Positions 18,911-28,239 of a stretch of 64,000 nt of DNA are shown here, one piece after another; positions within the stretch are counted from its first letter, which is position 1; each line of letters begins with the position of its first letter. The position numbers were made by a program, and so were the translations under genes. The stretch covers positions 434,001-498,000 of the forward strand of contig NZ_MSIG01000002.1 of the NCBI RefSeq assembly GCF_001927285.1, written 5' to 3'. The notes below the pieces were generated by a model, which had not been told where the DNA came from, searched no databases, and saw only the letters and a program-made list of their open reading frames with translations. Source of the DNA: Mongoliimonas terrestris. Lineage in GTDB: Bacteria; Pseudomonadota; Alphaproteobacteria; Rhizobiales; Pleomorphomonadaceae.

Positions 18911-19657
18911 ATGTCCGAGACGACCGACAAACGCATCGCCCTCGTCACCGGCGCCTCCCGCGGGATCGGGCAGGCGGTGGCGATGGAACTGGCGCGCGCC
19001 GGCCACCACGTGGTGGCGGTGGCGCGGACGGAAGGCGGGCTGACCGACCTCGACGACGCCATCCGGGCGATCGGCGGCACGACCACGCTGGTTCCCATGT
19101 CGCTGACCGACACGGACGCCATCGACCGGCTCGGCGCAGCGCTGTTCGAGCGCTACGGCCGGCTGGACGTGCTGGTGGCGAACGCCGGCATGCTCGGCCC
19201 CCTGTCGCCGGTCGGCCACGTGAAGCCGAAGGCCTTCGACGAGGTGATGGCCGTGAACGTGACGGCCAACTTCCGGCTGATCCGATCGCTCGACCCGCTG
19301 CTGCGACGCTCCGCCGCCGCCCGCACCCTGTTCGTTTCCGCGGGCACCGCCCACAAGTGCCGTCCCTACTGGGGGCCCTATTCCGTCTCCAAGGCGGCGC
19401 TGGAGGCGCTGGTGCGCACCTATGCGGCGGAGGTGGAATCCTTCGGCATCACAGCCAATCTCCTCAGCCCCGGGCCGCTCCGCACCCGCATGCGGGCCGA
19501 GGCCATGCCGGGCGAGGATCCGATGACGCTGAAGACGCCGGAGGATCTGGCGCCGTACGTGGTGGCGGCCGTCTCGGTGGCCGAGACCCGCACGGGCCTC
19601 ATCTACGATTTTCCGTCCCTCTCCTGGACGGAACCACAGGCCCCTCGCCCGGTTTGA
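18911..19657 (+). CDS. Short-chain dehydrogenase/reductase
   Basis: Classical SDR of 248 residues. The NAD(P) motif TGASRGIG is at 13-20, NAG at 91-93, and the catalytic Ser143, Tyr157 and Lys161 (YSVSK) are all present. Arg40 after the second strand suggests NADP preference. The substrate cannot be told from the sequence; a role in fatty-acid or polyol metabolism is equally possible. It follows purF with a 65-nt gap. Confidence 0.85.
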   Translation: MSETTDKRIALVTGASRGIGQAVAMELARAGHHVVAVARTEGGLTDLDDAIRAIGGTTTLVPMSLTDTDAIDRLGAALFERYGRLDVLVANAGMLGPLSPVGHVKPKAFDEVMAVNVTANFRLIRSLDPLLRRSAAARTLFVSAGTAHKCRPYWGPYSVSKAALEALVRTYAAEVESFGITANLLSPGPLRTRMRAEAMPGEDPMTLKTPEDLAPYVVAAVSVAETRTGLIYDFPSLSWTEPQAPRPV

Positions 19658-19748
19658 CCAGCGACCGGCCGAAGCCCCCGCGACCCTGCGTCTCCTTCCA
19701 GGCGACGGGTTCGAGGGGCTAAGCCTTGGATGACTGAAAGGAACCGTT

Positions 19749-20222
19749 ATGACGGTCGAAACCTGGACGCCCGCCCACGCCCCCGCGACGGTCGACGCGC
19801 TGCCGAAGCGCGACACTTGGCTGTCGATCCGGCGCGGGCTCACCGGGCGCTGCCCCCATTGCGGCGAGGGGAAGCTGTTCGGCCGCTACCTAAAGGTGGT
19901 CGACCGCTGCGCGGCCTGTGGCGAGACCTATTCGCACCACCGGGCCGACGACCTGCCGCCCTACCTCACCATCATCATCGTCGGCCATCTGGTGATCCCG
20001 GCGGTGCTGTGGACCGAGCAGGCCTTCTCGCCCGCCGATTGGGTGCAGATGGCGGTCTGGGTGCCGGTGACGCTGATCCTGACGCTTCTCATGCTGCAGC
20101 CCATCAAGGGCGGTGTGGTGGGCCTGCAATGGGCCAACTACATGCACGGCTTCCATCCGTCCGGGCCCGACGATGCGGACCCGACCTACGTGCCGAACCC
20201 GGAGGGCTCGCGTGGCGGCTGA
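19749..20222 (+). CDS. DUF983 family membrane protein
   Basis: The 157-residue protein has two zinc-knuckle-like CxxC pairs (CPHCGEGKLFGRYL and CAACGETY, residues about 36-60), followed by two transmembrane helices. This is the DUF983 architecture, widespread in alphaproteobacteria and often near respiratory or Nudix genes; function unknown. AAGGAA precedes the ATG. Its end overlaps the start of the Nudix gene by 11 nt, so the two are translationally linked. Confidence 0.85.
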   Translation: MTVETWTPAHAPATVDALPKRDTWLSIRRGLTGRCPHCGEGKLFGRYLKVVDRCAACGETYSHHRADDLPPYLTIIIVGHLVIPAVLWTEQAFSPADWVQMAVWVPVTLILTLLMLQPIKGGVVGLQWANYMHGFHPSGPDDADPTYVPNPEGSRGG

Positions 20223-20955
20223 CGTCGCGGCAACGATCGCCAAACCCGTCCCCCCCAAGAAGAAGGCGCTCGTCCCACGGGACGCCGCCACCCTCCTCGT
20301 TCTCGACCGCACCCTGTCCGGCGTCCACGTGCTGATGGGCAAGCGGCGCGACGACCTCGCGTTCAATCCGGGCGCCTATGTGTTCCCGGGCGGGCGCGTG
20401 GATCCGACCGACGGGTTCGTGTCGGCGGATGTCGACATGCCGGACCGGTTGCGCGACCGGCTTCTCGACCGCATGCGGCCGAAGCCCTCGCGCCGCCGGG
20501 CGCGGGCGCTGCTGGTGGCGGCGCTCCGCGAGACCGCGGAGGAGACCGGCTATCTGATCGGCCGCCGCGACGGCGGCTTCGCCAAGGCGCCGCCGGACGG
20601 CTTCCAGCCGTTCGTCGACAAGGCGGTGGGCCTCGACCTCGCCACGCCGGTGCTGATCGGGCGCGCCATCACGCCGGTGAAGCGCCCGCGCCGGTTCGAC
20701 GCCCGCTTCTTCGCCGTGTGGGCGGACGACGCGGTGGCGGTGGTGCCGGAGTCGCCCGTGCCGCCGGACAACGAGCTTTCGGACGTGCGCTTCGTGCCGC
20801 TCGAAGAGACCGGCCGGCTGGACCTGCCGCGCATGACCAAGATCATGCTGGCGGAACTCGACACCCGGCTCGCCGCCGATCCGCGACTCACCCTCGATCT
20901 GCCGGCCCCCTTCTTCGTGCCGTTCGGCGAGAAGCACCGGCGGGACGAAATCTAA
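20212..20955 (+). CDS. Nudix hydrolase (NUDT19-like)
   Basis: Hydrolyses nucleoside-diphosphate-linked substrates, perhaps CoA esters by family resemblance. It has 247 residues from a GTG at 20212, preceded by GGAGGG. The Nudix box is split by a long insertion: FPGGRVDPTDG near residue 60, then ALRETAEETGYL about 50 residues later, which is typical of the NUDT19/RP2p group. The usual ATG-starting upstream extension in this frame is the DUF983 gene read out of frame. It overlaps DUF983 by 11 nt. Confidence 0.83.
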   Translation: MAADVAATIAKPVPPKKKALVPRDAATLLVLDRTLSGVHVLMGKRRDDLAFNPGAYVFPGGRVDPTDGFVSADVDMPDRLRDRLLDRMRPKPSRRRARALLVAALRETAEETGYLIGRRDGGFAKAPPDGFQPFVDKAVGLDLATPVLIGRAITPVKRPRRFDARFFAVWADDAVAVVPESPVPPDNELSDVRFVPLEETGRLDLPRMTKIMLAELDTRLAADPRLTLDLPAPFFVPFGEKHRRDEI

Positions 20956-21058
20956 TCCGTCCGCCGAAACCGGCTTTCACTGTGGCGGCGCTCGGCAGGC
21001 TTGCGGCGACGGCGAGGGTCGGGTCATCTGCGCGCAGGTCCCGACCGGAGCATTCCTC

Positions 21059-21685
21059 ATGCAGCCCCTCGCCGACGGCTACCACCCGCTCGCCCCCGGC
21101 AAGCTCGCCACGCTCGTCACCTTCCTGGAGATGAAGGCCCGGCCGGCGCGGCCCCTTCGCCCTGCCCCGGCCGGCTATCAGCTGAAGCCGGTGGAGCGCT
21201 GGGACATCGCCGCCTACAAGACGCTCTACACCGAGATCGGCTGGGAGTGGCTGTGGACGTCGCGCCTCCTCATCGACGAGGCGGACCTCGACCGGCGCCT
21301 GCACGCGCCGGAGACGCTCTCCTTCGTGCCGGAGCGGGACGGGCGGCCGATGGGCATCCTGGAGATGGACTTCACAGAGCCGCGCGAGCCGGAGATCGCC
21401 TTCTTCGGCCTGGTGCCGGACGCGATCGGCGGCGGTGTCGGCGGCTGGCTGATGGACGAGGCGATCGCGCTCGCCTTCGACCGGCGGCAGGCGCGGCGGC
21501 TCTGGCTGCACACCTGCCACTTCGACAGCCCACAGGCCCTGCCCTTCTACATGGCGATGGGGTTCACGCCTTTCGCCCGCGCCGTGGAGGTGTTCGACGA
21601 CCCGCGCCTCCTCGGCAAGCTCGACCCGGGGGCCGGCCCGCACGTGCCGGTCATCGCCAACGCCCGGCTGCCGCACGAGGGATGA
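21059..21685 (+). CDS. GNAT family N-acetyltransferase
   Basis: The 208-residue protein has acetyl-CoA fold features in the centre: LEMDFTEP, then IAFFGLVPDAIGGGVGGWLMDEAI, split across motif A (about 100-140), and ALPFYMAMGF in motif B. The substrate is unknown. The start codon has a poor ribosome site, so a slightly different start is possible. It converges with the RNase P RNA gene about 40 nt downstream. Confidence 0.8.
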   Translation: MQPLADGYHPLAPGKLATLVTFLEMKARPARPLRPAPAGYQLKPVERWDIAAYKTLYTEIGWEWLWTSRLLIDEADLDRRLHAPETLSFVPERDGRPMGILEMDFTEPREPEIAFFGLVPDAIGGGVGGWLMDEAIALAFDRRQARRLWLHTCHFDSPQALPFYMAMGFTPFARAVEVFDDPRLLGKLDPGAGPHVPVIANARLPHEG

Positions 21686-21725
21686 GCGAAGGTCCGGGCC
21701 GGTGATGGCCGGGATCGAGGATGCT

Positions 21726-22105
21726 ATGCCAGCCGGTCTGTAAGCCGGGTTCTGTAAGCGGTTGCCCGCCTGACGACCATTCATCTGGGACGCCCGTTGC
21801 CGGACGCCTCGCGCAACCTACCCGGGCGACTGGCTCGGAAACGAGCTGGGTTGCCCCGCGCCGCCCCTATTCGGTCTTGCTCCCGGTGGGGTTTGCCGTG
21901 CCGGTTCCGTTGCCGGTCCCGCGGTGGGCTCTTACTCCACCGTTTCACCCTTACCCCGGCACGCCAGGGCGGTTTGTTTTCTGTGGCACTTTCCCTAGGG
22001 TCGCCCCCGCCGGGCGTTACCCGGCACCGTGTTTCCGTGGAGCCCGGACTTTCCTCCCGAACGCGCTTTCGCGCCTTGTTCGAGCGGCCGTCCAACCGGC
22101 TGGCG
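21726..22105 (-). ncRNA. rnpB: RNase P RNA (A-type)
   Basis: The catalytic RNA that matures tRNA 5' ends. On the minus strand the 5' region holds GAGGAAAGTCCGGGCTCC, the hallmark of the P4 strand, and the 3' end holds ACAGAACCCGGCTTACAG, the universal J/P4' block. The end helix P1 pairs GCCAGCCGGT (22095-22104) with ACCGGCTGGC (21728-21737) exactly, which sets the ends to within a few bases. The length of about 380 nt suits an alphaproteobacterial A-type molecule. Confidence 0.95.
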
Positions 22106-22207
22106 TGCGGGGTGTGGCACGCGGGCGCCGGGGGGTCAAGGGCGCGGCCGGCGGGTTCGGCGCCGCGCCTCCCCCGCTCCGGCCGCGTGCGTCATCAGCC
22201 GGTTGCC

Positions 22208-22846
22208 TCAGAGCGAGGCGACGTAGCGGTTGACCTTGGAGCAGTAGGCGCGGACGCCCTTGGTCATGCGCTTGGCCGCGTGGCCGCCGTTGTAGCGCAG
22301 GATCGTGCCGCAGGTGTCGCCGCCGGCCATCTGGTAGGCCTTGGCGAGATAGAGCATGCCCCAGCGGATGTTGGTGTCCGGATCGTAGAGATCCTTGGTG
22401 CTGCCCAAGTAGCCGATGCCGCGCGCCGTCGCCGGCTTGATCTGCATCAGACCCACTTCGCCGGCGCGCCCGCGGGCCCGCGGGTTGAAGCGGCTTTCCA
22501 CATGGACGACCGCCTCGGCGAGGTCTGCCGGAACCCCATGCGCCTTGGCGTGTTTCTGGATGAGAGCCCGGATGGCGGTCGGCGCGGTGTTGCTGGCGGA
22601 CGGCGCAGCCTTGGACTCCGTGGTCGTCTCCACGTCCGGGGCCGGTTCCTCGTTGGCGCGCTGGGCGCGGCGGATCATGTCGAGGAGGCTCTTCGGCTCG
22701 TCGTCGGCCGGCTCGACCGACGCAGTGTCGATCTTCGCGCCCTTGTCAGTGTCGGACGCCGCCCAGGCTGCGTTTGCGTTTAAGGCAACTGCCGCCACAA
22801 CGACAGCGCTCAGCAGCGCGATGCGTCCGCCCATCAGATCATTCAT
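22208..22846 (-). CDS. Lytic transglycosylase (SLT domain), exported
   Basis: Cleaves peptidoglycan glycan strands with 1,6-anhydro formation. It has 212 residues with a signal peptide (about 1-29, ending NAAWA), a Glu/Asp-rich linker, and an SLT catalytic domain from about 90. The catalytic Glu117 lies in VHVESRFNP, followed by GEVGLMQIKPATA and the closing LRYNGGH motif. ATG 22844-22846 is chosen; the upstream extension has no signal-peptide character. rnpB lies 100 nt downstream on the same strand. Confidence 0.9.
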   Translation of the reverse strand: MNDLMGGRIALLSAVVVAAVALNANAAWAASDTDKGAKIDTASVEPADDEPKSLLDMIRRAQRANEEPAPDVETTTESKAAPSASNTAPTAIRALIQKHAKAHGVPADLAEAVVHVESRFNPRARGRAGEVGLMQIKPATARGIGYLGSTKDLYDPDTNIRWGMLYLAKAYQMAGGDTCGTILRYNGGHAAKRMTKGVRAYCSKVNRYVASL

Positions 22847-23153
22847 TCCGCTAAACCCACTTTTTGTTAAGTCTTGATGGGCTCTTCTTCGCGGCTCAAT
22901 GAGGCAGAATTGGGCCATAAGCCAAAACGCGGAAATCTGATCGCTCAGACGAAAACTAAATCTATCCTATACTGTCGAGGGGGCGGGCATCTTACCGGAC
23001 CATGCGGCGGTAGCAGGGCGCAAATGCGGCCATTTCGCGATCGGGCTGCGCGCGGACGTCGCACGACCCCGCTCCGGCCCTTCGGCATGGCGACGGATCG
23101 GGACGCCCGGCGGCGGGTCCGGACCGGCGGGACCCTGTGCGGGACGGTCTCGA
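22847..23153. other. Intergenic region upstream of the lytic transglycosylase
   Basis: No gene is supported. A locally AT-rich patch at about 22930-22980 is the likely minus-strand promoter zone of the transglycosylase, but no clear -35/-10 pair could be fixed. Confidence 0.4.
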
Positions 23154-23897
23154 TCAAGAGAGGCTCGGCAACGCCTTCAGCAGCTGGTGCAAGGTGTCGA
23201 TGGTGGAGACGTCCGCCACCCCGTCGACCCGTGATGGCCGGAAATGGCGCTGGAAGGCCGTCACCACGGCGGCCGTCTGCGGGCAGAAGGTGCCGGAGAT
23301 CGGCACCTCGTAGCCGTAGATGGCGAGCATGGACTGCAGCGCCTCGATCGGCTGCCCGCTCTCGCCGCGCTGCAGGAAGCGCCCGCCGCGAATGGGCGCC
23401 GGCGCCACGTGGTGGCCGACCCCGGCGGCGGCGAGGCGGTCCCAGGGGAAGAGCTCGCCCGGATCCTCCTTGCGGGTCGGGGCCACGTCCGAGTGGGCCA
23501 CCACGTTGCGCGGCGGAATGGGATGGCGATCCAGGATGGCGAGGCAGAGATCCGTGACCGCCTCGATCTGCCGGTCCGGGAACGGCCGGTACCCCCACTC
23601 GTGGCCCGGGTTGGCGATCTCGATACCGACCGACCGGCTGTTCACGTCGCCCGCCCCGCGCCAGGACGAGCGTCCGGCGTGCCAGGCGCGGCGGCCCTCG
23701 TCGACCAGCCGGTGGATCCGTCCGTCCTCGTGCACATACCAGTGGCAGGAGACCTCGCTGCGCGTGTCGCAGAGCCAGGAAAGCGCCTGATCCGCCGACG
23801 GCATGCCGGTGTAGTGGAGGACGAGCATGTCGACGGGCACGCCCTCCGGGCGCGGGCCGTGGTTGGGCGACGGGCAGTCGGTGATCGGACCGGTCAT
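23154..23897 (-). CDS. N-acetylmuramoyl-L-alanine amidase (Amidase_2) with peptidoglycan-binding domain
   Basis: AmiD-like zinc amidase of 247 residues that cuts muropeptide side chains. The zinc ligand is His28 (LVLHYTG), and the second and third ligand regions are VVAHSDVAPTRKEDPG. A C-terminal PG_binding_1 domain covers about 175-247. No signal peptide is visible, so a cytoplasmic, AmpD-like recycling role is as likely as a periplasmic one. It begins 10 nt after ribE and is probably its transcriptional partner, an unusual pairing. Confidence 0.88.
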   Translation of the reverse strand: MTGPITDCPSPNHGPRPEGVPVDMLVLHYTGMPSADQALSWLCDTRSEVSCHWYVHEDGRIHRLVDEGRRAWHAGRSSWRGAGDVNSRSVGIEIANPGHEWGYRPFPDRQIEAVTDLCLAILDRHPIPPRNVVAHSDVAPTRKEDPGELFPWDRLAAAGVGHHVAPAPIRGGRFLQRGESGQPIEALQSMLAIYGYEVPISGTFCPQTAAVVTAFQRHFRPSRVDGVADVSTIDTLHQLLKALPSLS

Positions 23898-23907
23898 CGG
23901 GAGAGGG

Positions 23908-24510
23908 TCATTCCGCTTCGCGCAGGCGCGCCACGTAGCGGGCCATCATGTCGATCTCCAGGTTGACCCTGTCGCCGGCGCGCGACGCGCCCCAGGTGGT
24001 CACCGTCAGGGTGTGCGGGATCAGGAAGACCGAAAAGGTATCCGCGCCGACGTCGTTCACCGTCAGCGAGGTGCCGTCGAGGGTGACGGATCCCTTCTGG
24101 GCGATGAAGCGCGCCAGGGGCTTCGGCACCTTGAAGGTGAGCTTGGCCATGTCGCCCACGTTCTCGCGGGCGATCAGGTCCGCCACCCCGTCCACGTGGC
24201 CGGTGACGATGTGGCCGCCGAGCTCGTCGCCGATCTTCAGCGCCCGCTCCAGGTTGATGCGCGTGCCGGGCTGCCAGCCGCCGAGGGTGGTCTTGTCGAG
24301 GGTCTCGATGGAGGCCTCCACGTCGAACCAGTTGCGACCGCCGTCCCGGCCCTTGGCGATGACCGTGAGGCAGGCGCCGGAATGCGCGATGGAGGCGCCG
24401 AGCGCGATGCCGTCCGGGTCGTAGGCGGTGGCGATGGTCAGCTTCACGCCGGTCTCGCGCGGAGTGATGGAGACGACTTCGCCGACGTCGGTGATGATCC
24501 CGGTGAACAT
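23908..24510 (-). CDS. ribE: Riboflavin synthase alpha chain
   Basis: Dismutates two 6,7-dimethyl-8-ribityllumazine molecules into riboflavin. It has 200 residues as two homologous lumazine-binding repeats: MFTGIITDVGEV with SGACLTV in the first, and GGHIVTGHVDG with DGTSLTVNDV in the second. It starts 1 nt after ribD ends. The usual following ribH and nusB are absent; an amidase follows instead. Confidence 0.95.
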   Translation of the reverse strand: MFTGIITDVGEVVSITPRETGVKLTIATAYDPDGIALGASIAHSGACLTVIAKGRDGGRNWFDVEASIETLDKTTLGGWQPGTRINLERALKIGDELGGHIVTGHVDGVADLIARENVGDMAKLTFKVPKPLARFIAQKGSVTLDGTSLTVNDVGADTFSVFLIPHTLTVTTWGASRAGDRVNLEIDMMARYVARLREAE

Positions 24511-24511
24511 G

Positions 24512-25687
24512 TCAGCCGATTTCCTTGCGGACCAGTTGGATGAGCCGATCGTCGCCGAGCCGGCGCCGAAGGCGGGTTTGAAAGCGCGGGCTCGCGATGA
24601 GATCCTCGACGGGCAGTCCGGCGAGCGCCGGCACGCCGCCGGCCCCGATCGTTACGGACCCGAACACCAGTTGGACCTCGTCCACGAGATCCTCCTCGAT
24701 CAGCCGCCGGGCGACGGTGGACCCGCCTTCGACCATCAGCCGCGTGAGACCCTTCTGGCCCATCTGGAAGAGCACGTCGGCGAAATCGACCCCGCCGGAC
24801 CTGTCCCGCTCGGCGACCGCGATGGAGACGCCTGCGTCCGCCAGGGTCTCCACCGCGTCGGAGGGCGCGTCGGGCGCGGTGAAGATCCAGGTCGGCACCG
24901 TGCGGGCCGTCGCGACGATCTTCGCCGTCGGCGGGGTGCGCGCCATGCTGTCGAGGATGATGCGGACCGGCGACCGGTCGAACAGGCCGGGCAGCCGGCA
25001 GGTCAGCTCCGGGTCGTCGGCCAGCACGGTGCCGACGCCGACCAGGATGGCGTCGTTCTCCAGACGGAGCGTGTGGGCGTAGGCGCGCGACAGCGGACCG
25101 GAGATGGAAATCTGGCCGTCGCCTTCCCGGCCGATGCAGTGGTCGGCCGAAAGCGCGAGCTTCAGCATCACCCGCGGGCGGCCGAGGCGGATGCGGGTGA
25201 CGTGGCCGGAGAGATCGTACCGGGCGTCGCGCTCGCAGCAGCCGCAGGTGACGATGACGCCGGAGCGGCGGAGGAGTTCGTGGCCGCGGCCGGCGACCCG
25301 CGGGTCCGGGTCCTCGATGCCGGTGACCACGCGGGAAACGCCGGCGCGGATGAGCGCCTCCGAACAGGGCGGCGTGCGGCCGTGGTGGGAGCACGGCTCC
25401 AGCGTGACATAGGCCGTGGCGCCGCGGGCCCGCTCGCCCGCCATGGCAAGCGCAACCGCCTCCGCGTGAGGACGGCCGCCCGGAGCGGTGGTGCCGCGGC
25501 CGACGACCTCCGGGCCGTTCGGGCCGAACTGCACCAGGAGGGCGCCGACGGACGGATTGGGCCAGGCGACGCCGTTGTTCCGCCGGCCGAGCGCCAGGGC
25601 GGCCGCCATGAAGCGGCGGTCCAGCTCCGGGTCGACGGTTGGGCGCTTCACGGCGCCAGGGGCACGCACCGGCCGGTTCATGGGCAT
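24512..25687 (-). CDS. ribD: Bifunctional riboflavin deaminase/reductase
   Basis: Carries out the second and third steps from GTP to riboflavin. It has 391 residues. The deaminase domain (about 25-150) shows the zinc motifs RPHAEAVAL and PCSHHGRTPPC. The reductase domain (about 170-390) shows DGQIS and MVEGGSTVARRLIEEDLVDE. ATG 25685-25687 (MPMNRP) is chosen for the AGGA 4 nt before it; the ATG two codons later is equally plausible. It follows nrdR by 73 nt and abuts ribE. No FMN riboswitch was recognised upstream. Confidence 0.94.
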   Translation of the reverse strand: MPMNRPVRAPGAVKRPTVDPELDRRFMAAALALGRRNNGVAWPNPSVGALLVQFGPNGPEVVGRGTTAPGGRPHAEAVALAMAGERARGATAYVTLEPCSHHGRTPPCSEALIRAGVSRVVTGIEDPDPRVAGRGHELLRRSGVIVTCGCCERDARYDLSGHVTRIRLGRPRVMLKLALSADHCIGREGDGQISISGPLSRAYAHTLRLENDAILVGVGTVLADDPELTCRLPGLFDRSPVRIILDSMARTPPTAKIVATARTVPTWIFTAPDAPSDAVETLADAGVSIAVAERDRSGGVDFADVLFQMGQKGLTRLMVEGGSTVARRLIEEDLVDEVQLVFGSVTIGAGGVPALAGLPVEDLIASPRFQTRLRRRLGDDRLIQLVRKEIG

Positions 25688-25760
25688 GAGATCCTGATGA
25701 CGATCGTCGTCGGCAGTGGTGGCACGCCGCATGCCGCACTGCAACGCGCGATGTGGCGAC

Positions 25761-26225
25761 CTATTCTCCGGGAGAATCCGATGTAAGCTCGCCGATCAGG
25801 GTCTCGAAGTCCTTGGCTTCGCGAAAGTTGCGATAGACGGAGGCGAAGCGCACGTAGGCGACGTCGTCGAGACCCTTGAGGCCGTCCATCACCAATTGGC
25901 CGATCTGCTCGGCGGAGACATCGGACTCGCCGTTGCTCTCCAGTTGGCGCACGATGCCGCTGACCATCCGCTCGATCTTCTCCGGCTCCACCGGCCGCTT
26001 GCGCAGCGCCACGGACACGGACCGCATCAGCTTGTCGCGGTCGAACGGCACGCGCCGGCCGCTTCGCTTCAGGACCGTGAGCTCGCGCAGTTGCACCCGC
26101 TCGAAGGTGGTGAACCGGCCGCCGCAGGTGGAGCAGACCCGCCGGCGCCGGATGGCACCGCCGTCCTCGGTCGGACGGCTGTCCTTCACCTGGGTATCGT
26201 CTCCGCCGCAATAGGGACAACGCAT
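25761..26225 (-). CDS. nrdR: Transcriptional repressor NrdR
   Basis: Zinc-ribbon and ATP-cone repressor of ribonucleotide reductase genes. It has 154 residues. The zinc ribbon is [10 protein letters not shown] with [12 protein letters not shown], and the ATP cone begins [16 protein letters not shown]. Upstream open frame to 26342 is not conserved; the CPYC start is diagnostic. nrdR-ribD-ribE is a typical gene order. No NrdR box was searched for beyond this gene. Confidence 0.95.
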   Translation of the reverse strand: MRCPYCGGDDTQVKDSRPTEDGGAIRRRRVCSTCGGRFTTFERVQLRELTVLKRSGRRVPFDRDKLMRSVSVALRKRPVEPEKIERMVSGIVRQLESNGESDVSAEQIGQLVMDGLKGLDDVAYVRFASVYRNFREAKDFETLIGELTSDSPGE

Positions 26226-26419
26226 GAAACGCCCCTCCCCGGGGCATCGGGCCAAGAGAATCGGATCTGCCGAGAAGTAGCGTACCGCGCGGAATAATTC
26301 ACCCGTTCCGCCCACCGAACCCGACGCGGCCCGATCCGGCACCGAAATTGCCGGGCATCAACGGTTCGTCGCCGCGCCTCGGATAGACTGGACGGCAGCC
26401 AGCAGAATCGGACCTGTCG

Positions 26420-28156
26420 ATGCACTCCGAGATCCCCGACCTTCGCGAACTCATCGTCTTTTTGGCCGCCGCCGGGGTGATCGTGCCGCTGGCGCAGCGC
26501 ATGCGCGTCAGTCCGGTGCTGGGATTCCTGCTCATCGGCCTCCTGATCGGACCCTACGGCGCCGGGCGCCTCGCCGACAGCGTGCCGCTGATCGGCTACC
26601 TGACCATCGCCGATCATCCGGGCATGCACCTTCTGGCGGAACTTGGGGTGGTGCTCCTCCTCTTCGTCATCGGGCTGGAGCTTTCGGTGGACCGGCTGAT
26701 CGCCATGCGCCGGCTGGTGTTCGGGTTCGGGGGCGCCCAGGTGTCGGTGACGGCCCTGGTGATCGGCCTCATCGCCTTTCTCTTCGGCAACACCCTGCAG
26801 GCCAGCATGGTGCTCGGCCTTTGTCTCGCGCTCTCGTCGACGGCGATCGTGATGCAGCTCCTGACCGAGCACCGCCAGCTCGGCTCGCCAACCGGCCGGG
26901 CGGCCTTCTCGGTGCTGCTGCTGCAGGACCTCGCGGTGGTGCCCATCCTCTTCCTGGTGGGTCTCTTCAGCGCCGGAGAGACCGAATCCCCGGCCCTTGC
27001 CTTCCTGACCTCCGTCGCCGAGGCGGTGGCGGTGATCGCGGTGATCGCCATCGCGGGCCGGCTTCTGGTGCGCCCCCTCTTCCGTCTGGTGGGCGCCACT
27101 GGCAGCCGCGAGCTCTTCATGGCGACGGTGCTTCTGGCGGTGATCGGCACCGCCTGGATGACGGCGGCGGCGGGGCTTTCCATGGCGCTCGGCGCCTTCC
27201 TCGCCGGCCTGCTCCTCGCCGAGACCGAATACCGACACCAGATCGAGGTGGACGTGGAGCCGTTCAAGGGCCTCCTCCTCGGCGTGTTCTTCATCTCGAT
27301 CGGCATGGGCATCGACCCGCTGGTGGTGCTGCCGGATGTCTGGCGCATGCTGATGGGCGTCGTCGGGCTCCTCGTCATCAAGGCGAGCCTGCTCTTTGCC
27401 ATCGGCCTCCTGTTCCGCCTGCCAAAGCCGGTGGCGGCGGAGACCGCCATCCTGCTCGGACAGGCCGGGGAGTTCGCCTTCGTGGTGATCTCGCTCTCGG
27501 TCGCCGGCGGCGTGATCGAGCCCGGCATCGCCCAGTACATGCTGATCGTGACGGGGCTTTCCATGATGCTGACGCCGCTGATGGCGCGGCTCGCCCGGTC
27601 GGCGGCGCTTCACCTGGAAGCGCGCGAACGGTCGGCCAACACGGACAGGCCGGACGGCGGGGCGGAGGGGCTGGACCGGCACGTGGTGGTGGCCGGATAC
27701 GGCCGGGTGGGCCAGATGCTCGGCTCGCTCCTCGACGAACAGTCGGTCGCCCATGTGGGGCTGGACCTCGACGCCGTGCTGGTGTCGCGCTTCCGCAAGG
27801 ACGGCGCGGCCGTCTACTTCGGCGACGCCAGCCGGCCGGAGATCCTCGACAAGGTGGGCATCGACCGGGCGAGCGCCTTCGTGGTCACCATGGACAGCAT
27901 GGCGGCGAGCGAACGGATCGTGCGGGCGGTCCGCACCTCCCGGCCGGGGCTGCCCATCTACGTGCGCGCGCGGGACTCCGGGCATGCGCACCGGCTGGTG
28001 GAGGCGGGCGCCACGATGGCGGTGCCGGAGACGATCGAAGCGAGCCTGCAGCTCGGCGAGGCGGTGCTCTCGGGCGCCGGCCTGCCGGAGGACGCCGCCC
28101 GCGCGGTTGTGGAGACCCGCCGGCTGGCCGAGCGGTCGCGCTACAGCCGGCACTAA
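26420..28156 (+). CDS. Kef/CPA2-type monovalent cation:proton antiporter with RCK domain
   Basis: Inner-membrane transporter of 578 residues. About 12 hydrophobic segments fill residues 1-390, including GFLLIGLLIGPYGAGRL and the core LGAFLAGLLLAETEYRHQ. A TrkA-N/RCK Rossmann domain follows (about 415-530, VVAGYGRVGQML, then DLDAVLVSRF and VYFGDASRPEIL). This matches KefB/KefC-like potassium/proton exchange regulated by nucleotide or glutathione binding, but the ligand cannot be told. No KefF/KefG ancillary subunit is adjacent. It converges on clpA. Confidence 0.88.
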   Translation: MHSEIPDLRELIVFLAAAGVIVPLAQRMRVSPVLGFLLIGLLIGPYGAGRLADSVPLIGYLTIADHPGMHLLAELGVVLLLFVIGLELSVDRLIAMRRLVFGFGGAQVSVTALVIGLIAFLFGNTLQASMVLGLCLALSSTAIVMQLLTEHRQLGSPTGRAAFSVLLLQDLAVVPILFLVGLFSAGETESPALAFLTSVAEAVAVIAVIAIAGRLLVRPLFRLVGATGSRELFMATVLLAVIGTAWMTAAAGLSMALGAFLAGLLLAETEYRHQIEVDVEPFKGLLLGVFFISIGMGIDPLVVLPDVWRMLMGVVGLLVIKASLLFAIGLLFRLPKPVAAETAILLGQAGEFAFVVISLSVAGGVIEPGIAQYMLIVTGLSMMLTPLMARLARSAALHLEARERSANTDRPDGGAEGLDRHVVVAGYGRVGQMLGSLLDEQSVAHVGLDLDAVLVSRFRKDGAAVYFGDASRPEILDKVGIDRASAFVVTMDSMAASERIVRAVRTSRPGLPIYVRARDSGHAHRLVEAGATMAVPETIEASLQLGEAVLSGAGLPEDAARAVVETRRLAERSRYSRH

Positions 28157-28180
28157 CGGATCAGGGCGGTCGTGGCCACG

Positions 28181-28211
28181 AAAAAGGACCCGCGGATCGC
28201 TCCGCGGGTCC
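28181..28211 (-). terminator. Strong terminator after clpA
   Basis: GGACCCGCGGA/TCCGCGGGTCC, an 11-bp stem with a 4-nt loop. On the minus strand it is followed by TTTTTCGTG. It is 29 nt past the clpA stop, between convergent clpA and the antiporter gene. Confidence 0.85.
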
Positions 28212-28239
28212 CGATGGTCTGTTCCGATCGCGCGACGGC

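Noticed and set aside
25688..25760. FMN riboswitch before ribD
   Set aside because: The gap is only 73 nt and lacks the conserved RFN-element bases.
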